Assembly (NCBI RefSeq): GCF_001898805.1
Contig: NZ_MKVJ01000016.1
Coordinates: forward strand, 1 to 41,540
Length of the DNA: 41,540 nt
DNA from: Leifsonia sp. 71-9
Lineage (GTDB): Bacteria; Actinomycetota; Actinomycetes; Actinomycetales; Microbacteriaceae
Direction: 5' to 3'
The first letter of the stretch is position 1. Every line of letters starts with the position of its first letter. A program made the translations under genes and the position numbers. Shown piece after piece: positions 32,153-39,377 of this stretch. Under the pieces are notes generated by a model, which was given only the letters and a program-made list of their open reading frames with translations, ran no database searches and was not told where the DNA came from.

Positions 32153-33340
32153 TCACCGCCAGAGCAGCAGGGCCTCCCCCTGGCCGCCCCCGCCGCACAG
32201 CGCCACGGCCGCCCGCCCGGAACCCCGGCGAGCGAGTTCGTGCGCGGCGTGACCGGCCAGCCGCGCCCCCGACGCTCCGATGGGGTGGCCGAGTGCGATG
32301 GCTCCGCCGTGGATGTTCACGGAGTCGCTGTTCACCCCGAGATCGGCCATCGACTGCAGCGCCACGGCGGCGAACGCCTCGTTGATCTCGATCAGGTCGA
32401 GCTCGTCCACACCCCATCCCGCGCGGGACAGCGCCGCCTCGATCGCGTGCGACGGCTGCGAGTGGAGCGAGTTGTCGGGCCCCGCCACCTGCCCGCTCGC
32501 CCCCACGACGGCAAGCCAATCGAGCCCGAGGCGCTCGGCGTTCCCTCGGCTGGTCAGCACCAGTGCGGCCGCTCCGTCGCTCAGGGGGGAGGAGTTGCCG
32601 GCGGTCAACGTGCCGCCCTCCGCGAAGCTCGGCTTGAGCCGCGCCAGCGTCTCGGACGTCGAATCGGGACGCACGCCTTCGTCGCTGCTGACCACGAGCG
32701 GCTCGCCCTTGCGCTGCGGGATGCTGACCGGCGCGATCTCGTCGTCGAAGACACCGGCGGCCGCTGCCGCCCCCGCCCGCTGGTGCGATGCGGCGGAGAA
32801 CGCGTCCTGCGCCTCCCGGGTGAGCCCGAGTTGTTCGGTGTAGCGCTCGGTCGACGCCCCCATCGAGATGCCGTCGAAGGCGTCGGTCAGCCCGTCGTGT
32901 GCGGCGGAGTCGAGCGCCTGGATGGATCCATAGGTCCACCCCATGCGTGAACCGGGCAGCACGTGCGGCGCATTGGTCATCGACTCCTGACCGCCGGCCA
33001 CGACGACCGTCGCCTCGCCCGCACGGATCAGGCGCGCCGCATCGGTGACGGCGGCGAGGCCGGAGAGACACACCTTGTTGATGGTGGTCGCGGGGACGTT
33101 CCACCCGATCCCGGCCGCGATAGCGGTCTGTCGGGCGGGGTTCTGCCCGGCCCCTGCCTGGAGCACCTGGCCGAAGATCACCGTGTCGACGGCATCTGCA
33201 TCAAGACCGGAACGCTTCAGCGCCTGCGTGAGGGCAGTGGCGCCGAGCTGCACGGCGCTCAGCGACGCGAGTGCTCCCTTGATCTTGCCGAACGGGGTTC
33301 GGGCGGCGGACAGGATGACGACGTCGTCCGGACTGGCCAT
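32153..33340 (-). CDS. Acetyl-CoA C-acetyltransferase (thiolase)
   Basis: Thiolase II that condenses two acetyl-CoA into acetoacetyl-CoA or runs the reverse cleavage; 395 residues. The acyl-enzyme Cys91 is in NKVCLSGLAAVTDA, the catalytic His352 in IALGHPIGASGAR, and the second Cys382 in ALCGGGGQGEA; IEINEAFAAVAL is also typical. ATG 33340 has AAGGAG (complement of 33347-33352) 6 nt upstream, so it is an ordinary leadered gene. It converges on the prp operon and is divergent from radC. No reductase or PHA synthase lies nearby, so the direction of the reaction in vivo is open. Confidence 0.94.
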   Translation of the reverse strand: MASPDDVVILSAARTPFGKIKGALASLSAVQLGATALTQALKRSGLDADAVDTVIFGQVLQAGAGQNPARQTAIAAGIGWNVPATTINKVCLSGLAAVTDAARLIRAGEATVVVAGGQESMTNAPHVLPGSRMGWTYGSIQALDSAAHDGLTDAFDGISMGASTERYTEQLGLTREAQDAFSAASHQRAGAAAAAGVFDDEIAPVSIPQRKGEPLVVSSDEGVRPDSTSETLARLKPSFAEGGTLTAGNSSPLSDGAAALVLTSRGNAERLGLDWLAVVGASGQVAGPDNSLHSQPSHAIEAALSRAGWGVDELDLIEINEAFAAVALQSMADLGVNSDSVNIHGGAIALGHPIGASGARLAGHAAHELARRGSGRAAVALCGGGGQGEALLLWR

Positions 33341-33428
33341 GTGCTGCTCCTTACGTTGCTGGATGACTCCATTGTGGCTCCGTCGGTGCCGACCGTCCCG
33401 GAGTGATCGGAATCCGTGGACAGATCGT

Positions 33429-33498
33429 TGATCCACAGACCTGTGGAGAGATTTCGTCCCCTTATCCACAGCAAGGGCCCGGCGGGGACTTCTCCACA
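33429..33498. promoter_or_regulatory. Cluster of DnaA-box-like motifs upstream of radC
   Basis: TTATCCACA at 33462-33470 is a perfect match to the DnaA-box consensus. TTCTCCACA (33490-33498) differs by one base, and TGATCCACA (33429-33437) and the inverted CTGTGGAGA (33441-33449) are weaker. The latter two form a head-to-head palindrome, TCCACAG-AC-CTGTGGA (33432-33447). All lie within 70 bp in the thiolase/radC gap, which otherwise holds only the thiolase ribosome site and the radC -10. Confidence 0.6.
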
Positions 33499-33536
33499 GA
33501 TTCTGGCCACCGGCTTCGAGGAGGCGTCCTCATTCC

Positions 33537-33548
33537 TACCGTGGAGTC
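33537..33548 (+). promoter_or_regulatory. Candidate leaderless promoter of radC
   Basis: TACCGT (33537-33542) ends 6 nt before the radC ATG. The GGAG that follows is too close to the ATG to be a good ribosome site. Confidence 0.5.
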
Positions 33549-34313
33549 ATGTCCCAGCAACCACCAGACGAGGAGGAATCCCTTGCGAGCGTCCCCGTGC
33601 ACGACCGGCCCCGCGAGCGAATGCGGCGTCTCGGCGTCGGTTCACTCACCGACGACGAAGTGCTCGCTCTCGTGCTCGGCTCGGGTCAGAGCGGCAAGAG
33701 CGTCCGTGCCCTGGCCCGCTCGATCCTCCGTCGCACGGGCGGCTTCCCCGGACTCGCGACGATGGACTTCGCGCGTCTCGAGACCCTCCCCGGCGTCGGG
33801 CCCGCGACCGCGGGGCGCCTGGTCGCGATCATCGAGATCTGGCGGCGTGCCGGTGCATCGTCGGCCTGGACGCGTCTGGTCGACGACAAGGCGATCGCCG
33901 ACATCGTCCGGCCCGAGCTCCTGCATCGCGACAGCGAGCGCTTCCTCGTGGTCGTCGCCGATCGCGCGGCCCGTCCGCTCGAGCTGGTCCTCCTCAGCGA
34001 CGGAGGCGTGGACGATACGCGCATCCAGCCGGCGGATGTCCTGCAGCCGGTCATCACCCGCGGTGGCAGATCCTTCGCCGTCGCGCACAACCATCCGTCC
34101 GGGGTCATCGACGCATCCGTCGCCGACCTCGTGCTCACGCGCCGACTGGATCAGGCGGCGGCGACGATCGGGCTCCGCTTCCTCGGCCACATCCTCGTCG
34201 CAGGGGACCGATGGTCGTCGATCACCGCGAGCGGGTCGGGCTCTACGGGGTCAGGCGCGTCGGTCCGCGGAACAGGTAGGTCGTCTCACGCAGGTTCGAG
34301 AGGTGCAGCATGA
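33549..34313 (+). CDS. radC: RadC-family JAB-domain protein
   Basis: A 254-residue RadC-type protein. The N-terminal helix-hairpin-helix part is LGVGSLTDDEVLALVLGSGQSGKSVRALAR and LETLPGVGPATAGRLVAI; the C-terminal JAB/MPN domain has the metal motif FAVAHNHPSGVIDASVADLVLT, with FLGHILVAGDRW near the end. Despite the name, a repair role is not established for this family. The last 27 or so residues (ASGSGSTGSGASVRG onward) are low complexity and are encoded in the 71 bp that overlap the aspS 3' end on the opposite strand. The conserved part ends just before the overlap. Confidence 0.92.
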   Translation: MSQQPPDEEESLASVPVHDRPRERMRRLGVGSLTDDEVLALVLGSGQSGKSVRALARSILRRTGGFPGLATMDFARLETLPGVGPATAGRLVAIIEIWRRAGASSAWTRLVDDKAIADIVRPELLHRDSERFLVVVADRAARPLELVLLSDGGVDDTRIQPADVLQPVITRGGRSFAVAHNHPSGVIDASVADLVLTRRLDQAAATIGLRFLGHILVAGDRWSSITASGSGSTGSGASVRGTGRSSHAGSRGAA

Positions 34314-35571
34314 GCATCAGCACGCGCGCCAGCCCCATTCCGAAGCCGCCGTGCGGCGGAACGCCGTAGCGGAAGAAGGCGAGCACGTCCTCGAGCTCCT
34401 CGACGGACAGGCCCTTCTCGCGCGCCTGCTTCTCGATGACGTCGACGCGGTGCTCGCGCTGGGCGCCCGTGGAGATCTCGACCCCGTTGAAGATGAGGTC
34501 ATAGCTCTTGGTGATGGACTCATCGTCCTCGTGGCGCATGTGGTAGTACGGCCGGATGGTCGAGGCGTAGTCCGTCAGGAACACGAACTCGTGGCCGTAG
34601 GTCTCCTTCACATACGCGGAGATCTGACGCTCGCCCTCGGGGTCCATGTCGTCGTCGTCGCGCGGAACCTCGTAGCCGCGCTCGGCCACGATCCGCTTGG
34701 CCTCGGCGAGCGGGATCCGCGGGAACGGAGTCGCCGGGACGGTCACCTCGACGCCGAACAGCGCCTCGATCTCCTCGCCGTGCTTCTCCTTGACCGCGGT
34801 GAACCCCGCGACGAGGAGCTCCTCGTGCACCTTCATGACATCCTCGTGGCTGTCGATCCAGCTGAGCTCGGTGTCGATGCTCGTGAACTCCGTCGCGTGG
34901 CGGCTGGTGAAGCTGGGGTCGGCGCGGAACGCCGGGCCGATCTCGAACACGCGGCCGAAGCCGGCGGCCTGAGCCATCTGCTTGAAGATCTGCGGGCTCT
35001 GCGCCAGGTAGGCGGTGGTCTCGAAGTAGTCCAGCTCGAAGAGCTCGGCCCGCGACTCCGAGGCGGAGGCCATCAGCTTCGGGGTGTGGATCTCGACGAA
35101 GTCGTTCTCGACCCAGTACTGGCGCAGCGCGTGCTCGAAGGTTGTCTGCACGCGGAAGATGAGGTTGTTCTTCGGCTCGCGCAGGTCGAGGAAGCGCCAG
35201 TCCATGCGCTTGTCGATACCGCTGTCGGCGGCGATCGGCGTCTCCGGGATGGCAGCGGTCTCCACGGTGAGAGTGCTCAGCTTGATCTCGATGCCGCCGA
35301 GCTTGACGCGCTCGTCGTGCTTCAGCTCGCCGGTGGCGCGCACGAAGCTTCCCTGAGAAAGACCGGAGATGGTGGTGGCGGGCTCGTCGGCGACGACGGT
35401 GCCGTCCTCAGCGACGGTGCGCGGGTTGACCAGCTGCACCGCTCCCGACTCGTCGCGCAGCACGACGAACTGCACCTTCTTCTGGTCGCGGACGGTTTCG
35501 ACCCATCCGGCGACGCTGACGGGGCCGTCGGGGTGGGCGGCGAGGTCTCTGATCAAAACGCGTGCGGTCAC
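34243..35571 (-). CDS. aspS: Aspartyl-tRNA synthetase, archaeal/eukaryotic type
   Basis: Class IIb synthetase of 442 residues. It has an N-terminal OB-fold anticodon domain (VSVAGWVETVRDQKKVQFVVLRD) and a catalytic core with IHTPKLMASASESRAELFELDYF, YLAQSPQIFKQMAQAAGFGRVFEIGPAFRAD (motif 2), and GVPPHGGFGMGLARVLMLML (motif 3). It lacks the GAD insertion and is about 150 residues shorter than bacterial AspRS, so it is the archaeal type. Such enzymes may also charge tRNA-Asn; which holds here needs gatCAB/asnS data. GTG 35571 is selected by family alignment, with TAGGCT (complement of 35580-35585) 8 nt upstream. Confidence 0.93.
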   Translation of the reverse strand: MTARVLIRDLAAHPDGPVSVAGWVETVRDQKKVQFVVLRDESGAVQLVNPRTVAEDGTVVADEPATTISGLSQGSFVRATGELKHDERVKLGGIEIKLSTLTVETAAIPETPIAADSGIDKRMDWRFLDLREPKNNLIFRVQTTFEHALRQYWVENDFVEIHTPKLMASASESRAELFELDYFETTAYLAQSPQIFKQMAQAAGFGRVFEIGPAFRADPSFTSRHATEFTSIDTELSWIDSHEDVMKVHEELLVAGFTAVKEKHGEEIEALFGVEVTVPATPFPRIPLAEAKRIVAERGYEVPRDDDDMDPEGERQISAYVKETYGHEFVFLTDYASTIRPYYHMRHEDDESITKSYDLIFNGVEISTGAQREHRVDVIEKQAREKGLSVEELEDVLAFFRYGVPPHGGFGMGLARVLMLMLHLSNLRETTYLFRGPTRLTP

Positions 35572-35579
35572 GATCAGCA

Positions 35580-35677
35580 AGCCTACCGCCCGGGCTTACC
35601 GCCCGGAGGGGGTCCAGCGGAGGCGCCCGTGCCCGCGCTCAGTGAATTCAAGGGAAAAGGCTCCGTAGACTGGGGCT
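35580..35677. promoter_or_regulatory. Divergent aspS / cytochrome-operon promoters
   Basis: TAGGCT (complement of 35580-35585) faces aspS, and TAGACT (35666-35671) ends 6 nt before the GTG of the phosphatase gene. No operator is evident between them. Confidence 0.5.
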
Positions 35678-36400
35678 GTGGTAGCAAGCCAGGTTCATCT
35701 CGTCCGCCATGGCGAGGTGTTCAATCCCGACGGCATCCTGTATGGCAGGCTGCCGGGCTTCGGCCTCTCCAAACTCGGGCACCGGATGGCTCAGAGCGCG
35801 GCCGACGAGATCATCTCGCGCGGCCGCCCGGTGGCCTCCGTCCGCGTCTCCCCGCTCCAGCGGACCCGCGAATCGGCGGCGCCCATCCTTGCCGCGGTCG
35901 GAGTCGAGCCCACGATCGACGACCGGATCATCGAGCCGACGAATCACTTCGAAGGCACCGTGATGCGGCGCGCGCTGAAGAAGCCGCAGAACTGGCCGTT
36001 CCTGATCAATCCGCTCCGGCCGAGCTGGGGCGAGGCCTATGCCAGCATCGCGAAGCGCATGCGGGCCGCCATCGACGACGCCTTCGAGTCCGTCGACGAG
36101 GGCGATGTCGTCCTGGTCAGCCACCAGCTCCCGATCTGGATCTCCCACCTGTCTGTCGCCGGCGAGCGGTTCTGGCACGATCCGCGATCGCGGCGCTGCG
36201 CGCTCTCGAGCATCACGACGTTCGAGCGCACCACGGAGCCGCTGGCCGCCGAGCCGTCGGCCGCCGCGTCGCCGTCCGCCGGGACCGCCGAGTCGCCGGC
36301 TGCCGAGCCTGGCCCACCCGTCCTCCGTCTCGTCGAGGTGGGGTACGTCGAGCCGGCCGCCGACCTCCAAGCCTCGGCGACCGATGTGGGAGCCGTGTGA
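35678..36400 (+). CDS. Histidine phosphatase family protein
   Basis: A 240-residue branch of the phosphoglycerate-mutase-like superfamily. The phospho-accepting His is in VHLVRHGEVFNPDGILYGR, followed by VRVSPLQRTRESAAP and the second catalytic His in VVLVSHQLPIWIS. The last 50-60 residues are an unusual Ala/Pro/Ser/Glu-rich stretch (EPLAAEPSAAASPSAG), then LRLVEVGYVEPAAD, a tail not seen in simple phosphatases. Substrate is unknown. GTG 35678 has a leaderless TAGACT. The stop overlaps the next start by one base, so it is the first gene of the cytochrome c maturation operon, a link common in actinobacteria. Confidence 0.88.
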   Translation: MVASQVHLVRHGEVFNPDGILYGRLPGFGLSKLGHRMAQSAADEIISRGRPVASVRVSPLQRTRESAAPILAAVGVEPTIDDRIIEPTNHFEGTVMRRALKKPQNWPFLINPLRPSWGEAYASIAKRMRAAIDDAFESVDEGDVVLVSHQLPIWISHLSVAGERFWHDPRSRRCALSSITTFERTTEPLAAEPSAAASPSAGTAESPAAEPGPPVLRLVEVGYVEPAADLQASATDVGAV

Positions 36401-37017
36401 TGCGCACCCCGAAGACCCGAACCCGTCGCCTTGCCCTGATGCTGCCGGCCGCTGCTGCCGCGGCCGCGCTGCTGCTCAGCGGCTGCACGGCCAACGACAG
36501 CCTCGCGACGCAGTACCGCTCCGGCACCGGGCAGAACTACATCGCCGGGGACGGCACCGTCAGCGAGTTCGCCGCCGGCAGCCGTGGCGACGCGGTCAGT
36601 TTCCAGGGCACCCTGGCCGACGGATCACCGGTCTCGTCGAAGGACTACGCCGGCGACGTCCTGGTCGTGAACTTCTGGTACGCGGGATGCCCGCCGTGCC
36701 GCGTGGAGGCGCCCGACCTCGAGGCCCTCTACCAGAAGTACAAGGCGGAGGGCGTCGGCTTCCTCGGCGTCAACCTCTACGACTCGGCGAGCACGGCGGC
36801 GAGCTTCGAGAAGGACAAGGGCGTCACCTATCCGTCGGTCCTGGACCGCGACACGGGTTCCGTCCTCCTCGCGTTCAGCAAGACCGTTCCGCCGAAGGCG
36901 ACACCGACCACGCTCGTGATCGACAAGAAGGGGCGCGTCTCCGCGCGCATCCTGGGTGCGATTCCCGACCGCAGCATCCTCGACTCCCTGATCTCCGACG
37001 CCGTGGCCGAGAACTGA
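36400..37017 (+). CDS. TlpA-family thioredoxin lipoprotein (ResA/CcmG-like)
   Basis: Extracytoplasmic thiol-disulfide oxidoreductase, 205 residues, that keeps apocytochrome c cysteines reduced for heme attachment. A lipoprotein signal peptide ends at lipobox LLSGC with Cys29. The thioredoxin domain carries the active site WYAGCPPC (Cys97 and Cys100), then GFLGVNLYDSASTAASFEKDKGVTYPSVLDRDT and the cis-Pro region KATPTTLVIDKKGRV. ATG overlaps the phosphatase stop (TGATG), with GGGAG 7 nt upstream. Its reductant is most likely CcdA, encoded immediately downstream. Confidence 0.93.
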   Translation: MRTPKTRTRRLALMLPAAAAAAALLLSGCTANDSLATQYRSGTGQNYIAGDGTVSEFAAGSRGDAVSFQGTLADGSPVSSKDYAGDVLVVNFWYAGCPPCRVEAPDLEALYQKYKAEGVGFLGVNLYDSASTAASFEKDKGVTYPSVLDRDTGSVLLAFSKTVPPKATPTTLVIDKKGRVSARILGAIPDRSILDSLISDAVAEN

Positions 37018-37018
37018 C

Positions 37019-37759
37019 GTGGGAGGAGTCGGAGAGATCGTCTTCAGCGGCCAGCTGGTGTTGGCGCTGCCGATCGCGCTGCTCGCCGGCCTCGTCTCGT
37101 TCGCGTCGCCCTGCGTCCTCCCGCTGGTGCCGGGCTACCTGGCCTACGTCGGCGGGATCAGCGACCCGGGAGGCAAGCGCGACCGGTCACGGGTGATCAC
37201 GGGCGTCGCCCTCTTCATCCTCGGCTTCGCCATCGTCTTCATCGCCTACGGTGCCGCCTTCGGTGCCCTGGGACTCTGGCTGGTCCGCTGGCAGGAGATG
37301 GTCATCCGGATCCTCGGCGTTCTCGTGATCATCATGGGCCTGGTGTTCATCGGGCAGTTCTCCTTCCTCCAGCGCACGATCAAGCCGGGCTGGCGGCCGG
37401 CGACCGGCCTGATCGGCGCGCCGTTGCTCGGCATCGTGTTCGGCCTCGGCTGGACGCCGTGCATCGGCCCGACCCTCGCCGCCATCAGCGCGCTGAGCGT
37501 CGGCACGGGGTCGCCGTGGCGCGGGGCGCTCCTCGGGCTCTTCTACTGCATCGGCCTCGGCATCCCGTTCCTGCTCGTGGCGCTCGGCTTCGACTGGGTC
37601 GCGGGCTCCGTCGCCTTTATCAAGCGGCATATCCGCACCATCAACATCATCGGCGGCGTTCTGCTGGTGATCATCGGCATTCTCATGGCCTCGGGCCTCT
37701 GGAGCGCAATCATGTCCCAGTTCTTGGCGGTGATCCAAGGTTTTGAGCCGGCCCTCTGA
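37019..37759 (+). CDS. ccdA: Cytochrome c biogenesis protein CcdA
   Basis: Six-helix membrane protein, 246 residues, that carries electrons from cytoplasmic thioredoxin across the membrane to the TlpA-like protein. The two redox cysteines are Cys32 (FASPCVLPLVPGYLAYVGG) and Cys148 (GWTPCIGPTLAAISAL). Strong hydrophobic segments lie near residues 15-35, 60-82, 90-112, 130-155, 170-190 and 207-230. GTG 37019 is one nucleotide past the preceding stop, so translation is likely coupled. It overlaps resB by 17 nt. Confidence 0.95.
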   Translation: MGGVGEIVFSGQLVLALPIALLAGLVSFASPCVLPLVPGYLAYVGGISDPGGKRDRSRVITGVALFILGFAIVFIAYGAAFGALGLWLVRWQEMVIRILGVLVIIMGLVFIGQFSFLQRTIKPGWRPATGLIGAPLLGIVFGLGWTPCIGPTLAAISALSVGTGSPWRGALLGLFYCIGLGIPFLLVALGFDWVAGSVAFIKRHIRTINIIGGVLLVIIGILMASGLWSAIMSQFLAVIQGFEPAL

Positions 37760-39368
37760 TCACATCGACTCCGCGCCTCCGCACGTCGACCCCGATGTCG
37801 TCCAGCCGAAGCTGGGCCCCCTGGGATGGGTGCGCTGGTTCTGGCGGCAGCTCACGAGCATGCGCACGGCGCTGTTCCTGCTCCTGCTGCTGGCGGTCGC
37901 AGCCGTACCCGGCTCGCTGGTTCCGCAGCGCACCGCCGACCCGAACGGCGTCATCCAGTACTTCACCGACAACCCGCAGCTCGCGCCCGTCCTGGACAAG
38001 CTGCAATTCTTCGACGTCTACACGTCGGCCTGGTTCTCGGCGATCTATCTGCTGCTCTTCGCGTCCCTCATCGGCTGCATCATCCCGCGCACGAAGCACC
38101 ACTTCCAGGCGATGCGCGCCAAGCCGCCGAAGACGCCCGTCCGCCTGACGAGGATGGCCGGATTCCAGGCGCGGATCCTGCCGGCGGAGCTCCGCGCGAA
38201 CGCCCCCGAACCGATCGCCGAAGCGCGGGAGATCCTCCGCAAGGCCCGCTATCGGACGGCGATCTACGAGGACGGCCGTTCGATCTCCGTCTCGGCGGAG
38301 CGCGGCTATCTGCGTGAGAGCGGCAACCTCGTCTTCCACATCGCCCTTCTCGGGGTCCTGGTCGCGATCGGCGTCGGTGGCGGCTTCGGCTACACGGGGC
38401 AGAAGGTGGTCGTCGAGGGACAGAGCTTCGTGAACAGTCTTCCCTCGTACAACTCGTTCAACCCGGGACGCTTCTTCAGCGATTCGGCGCTCGCGCCGTT
38501 CTCGATCCGCGTCGACAAGCTCGACGTGTCCTACGAGACCGAGAACAAGAACGCCGTCGGCGCTCCGCTGGACTACACCGCACACGTGACCACGACCGGC
38601 CCGGGGAGCGCGTCGAGTTCGACCACGATCAAGGTGAACGAGCCGCTGGCCATCGGGGGGACGAACGTATACCTCCTCGGCAACGGGTACGCGCCGACCG
38701 TCACCGTGCGTGATCCGGACGGCAAGGTGGTGTTCACCGACTCGGTGCCGTTCCTCGCGGAGGATGCGAGGCTCACCTCGCTCGGCTGGATCAAGATCCC
38801 GGACGGGCTGAAGACGCAGGTGGGGATGAGGGGCTTCTTCTATCCCACCGTCGGCGACAGTCAGACGGCGAGCGGCGCTCTGACCTCCACGTTCCCGGGT
38901 CTGAACGATCCGCTGCTGAGCCTGAACGTCTACGTCGGCGACCTGGGCGTCGACAGCGGGGTCCCGCAGTCGGTCTACAGCCTGAACACCGACAAGCTGG
39001 AGCAGGTGGCCGGTCCCCCGACCAAGACGAAGGCGCTCCAGATCAAACTCGGGCAGACCGTCGAGCTCCCGAACGGGCTCGGCACGATCTCGCTCGACAA
39101 CGTGAAGCGCTACGTGTCGCTCGACGTGCATCACGATCCCGCGCAGGGATGGGTGCTCGCCTTCGCGGTGCTGATCTTCACCGGCCTCCTGGTCGCGCTC
39201 TTCGTGCCACGACGTCGTATCTGGGTGAAAGCCGTCGAGAACCGAGACGGCTCGCTCACCCTGGAGTACGCTGGCCTCGCCCGTGGTGAGGACCCCAATC
39301 TGATCGCAGCCGTCTCCGCCATCGCGGACGAACACGCGACATCCCTCTCCCGCCAACAGAAGAATTAG
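37743..39368 (+). CDS. resB: Cytochrome c biogenesis protein ResB (Ccs1)
   Basis: A 541-residue membrane component of the System II heme-delivery and ligation complex. It has N-terminal helices at about residues 42-60 and 95-116 (LLLLLAVAAVPGSLVPQRT, then AIYLLLFASLIGCIIPRTKHH), a third at about 195-215, a large extracytoplasmic domain, and a last helix near residue 475 (AQGWVLAFAVLIFTGLLVALFVPRRR) that carries family Trp/Arg signatures. The TTG at 37743, inside the ccdA end, is the only upstream start before the first helix. AAGG lies only 2-3 nt before it, so the exact start is uncertain. The C terminus is a charged cytoplasmic tail. Confidence 0.92.
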   Translation: MSRPSDHIDSAPPHVDPDVVQPKLGPLGWVRWFWRQLTSMRTALFLLLLLAVAAVPGSLVPQRTADPNGVIQYFTDNPQLAPVLDKLQFFDVYTSAWFSAIYLLLFASLIGCIIPRTKHHFQAMRAKPPKTPVRLTRMAGFQARILPAELRANAPEPIAEAREILRKARYRTAIYEDGRSISVSAERGYLRESGNLVFHIALLGVLVAIGVGGGFGYTGQKVVVEGQSFVNSLPSYNSFNPGRFFSDSALAPFSIRVDKLDVSYETENKNAVGAPLDYTAHVTTTGPGSASSSTTIKVNEPLAIGGTNVYLLGNGYAPTVTVRDPDGKVVFTDSVPFLAEDARLTSLGWIKIPDGLKTQVGMRGFFYPTVGDSQTASGALTSTFPGLNDPLLSLNVYVGDLGVDSGVPQSVYSLNTDKLEQVAGPPTKTKALQIKLGQTVELPNGLGTISLDNVKRYVSLDVHHDPAQGWVLAFAVLIFTGLLVALFVPRRRIWVKAVENRDGSLTLEYAGLARGEDPNLIAAVSAIADEHATSLSRQQKN

Positions 39369-39377
39369 GTTTTCACC

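Noticed and set aside
33403-36399. Long plus-strand open frame leading into the TlpA-like gene
   Set aside because: Only its last 205 codons match a protein family; the rest is antisense to aspS or out of frame with radC and the phosphatase. The start was set at 36400.
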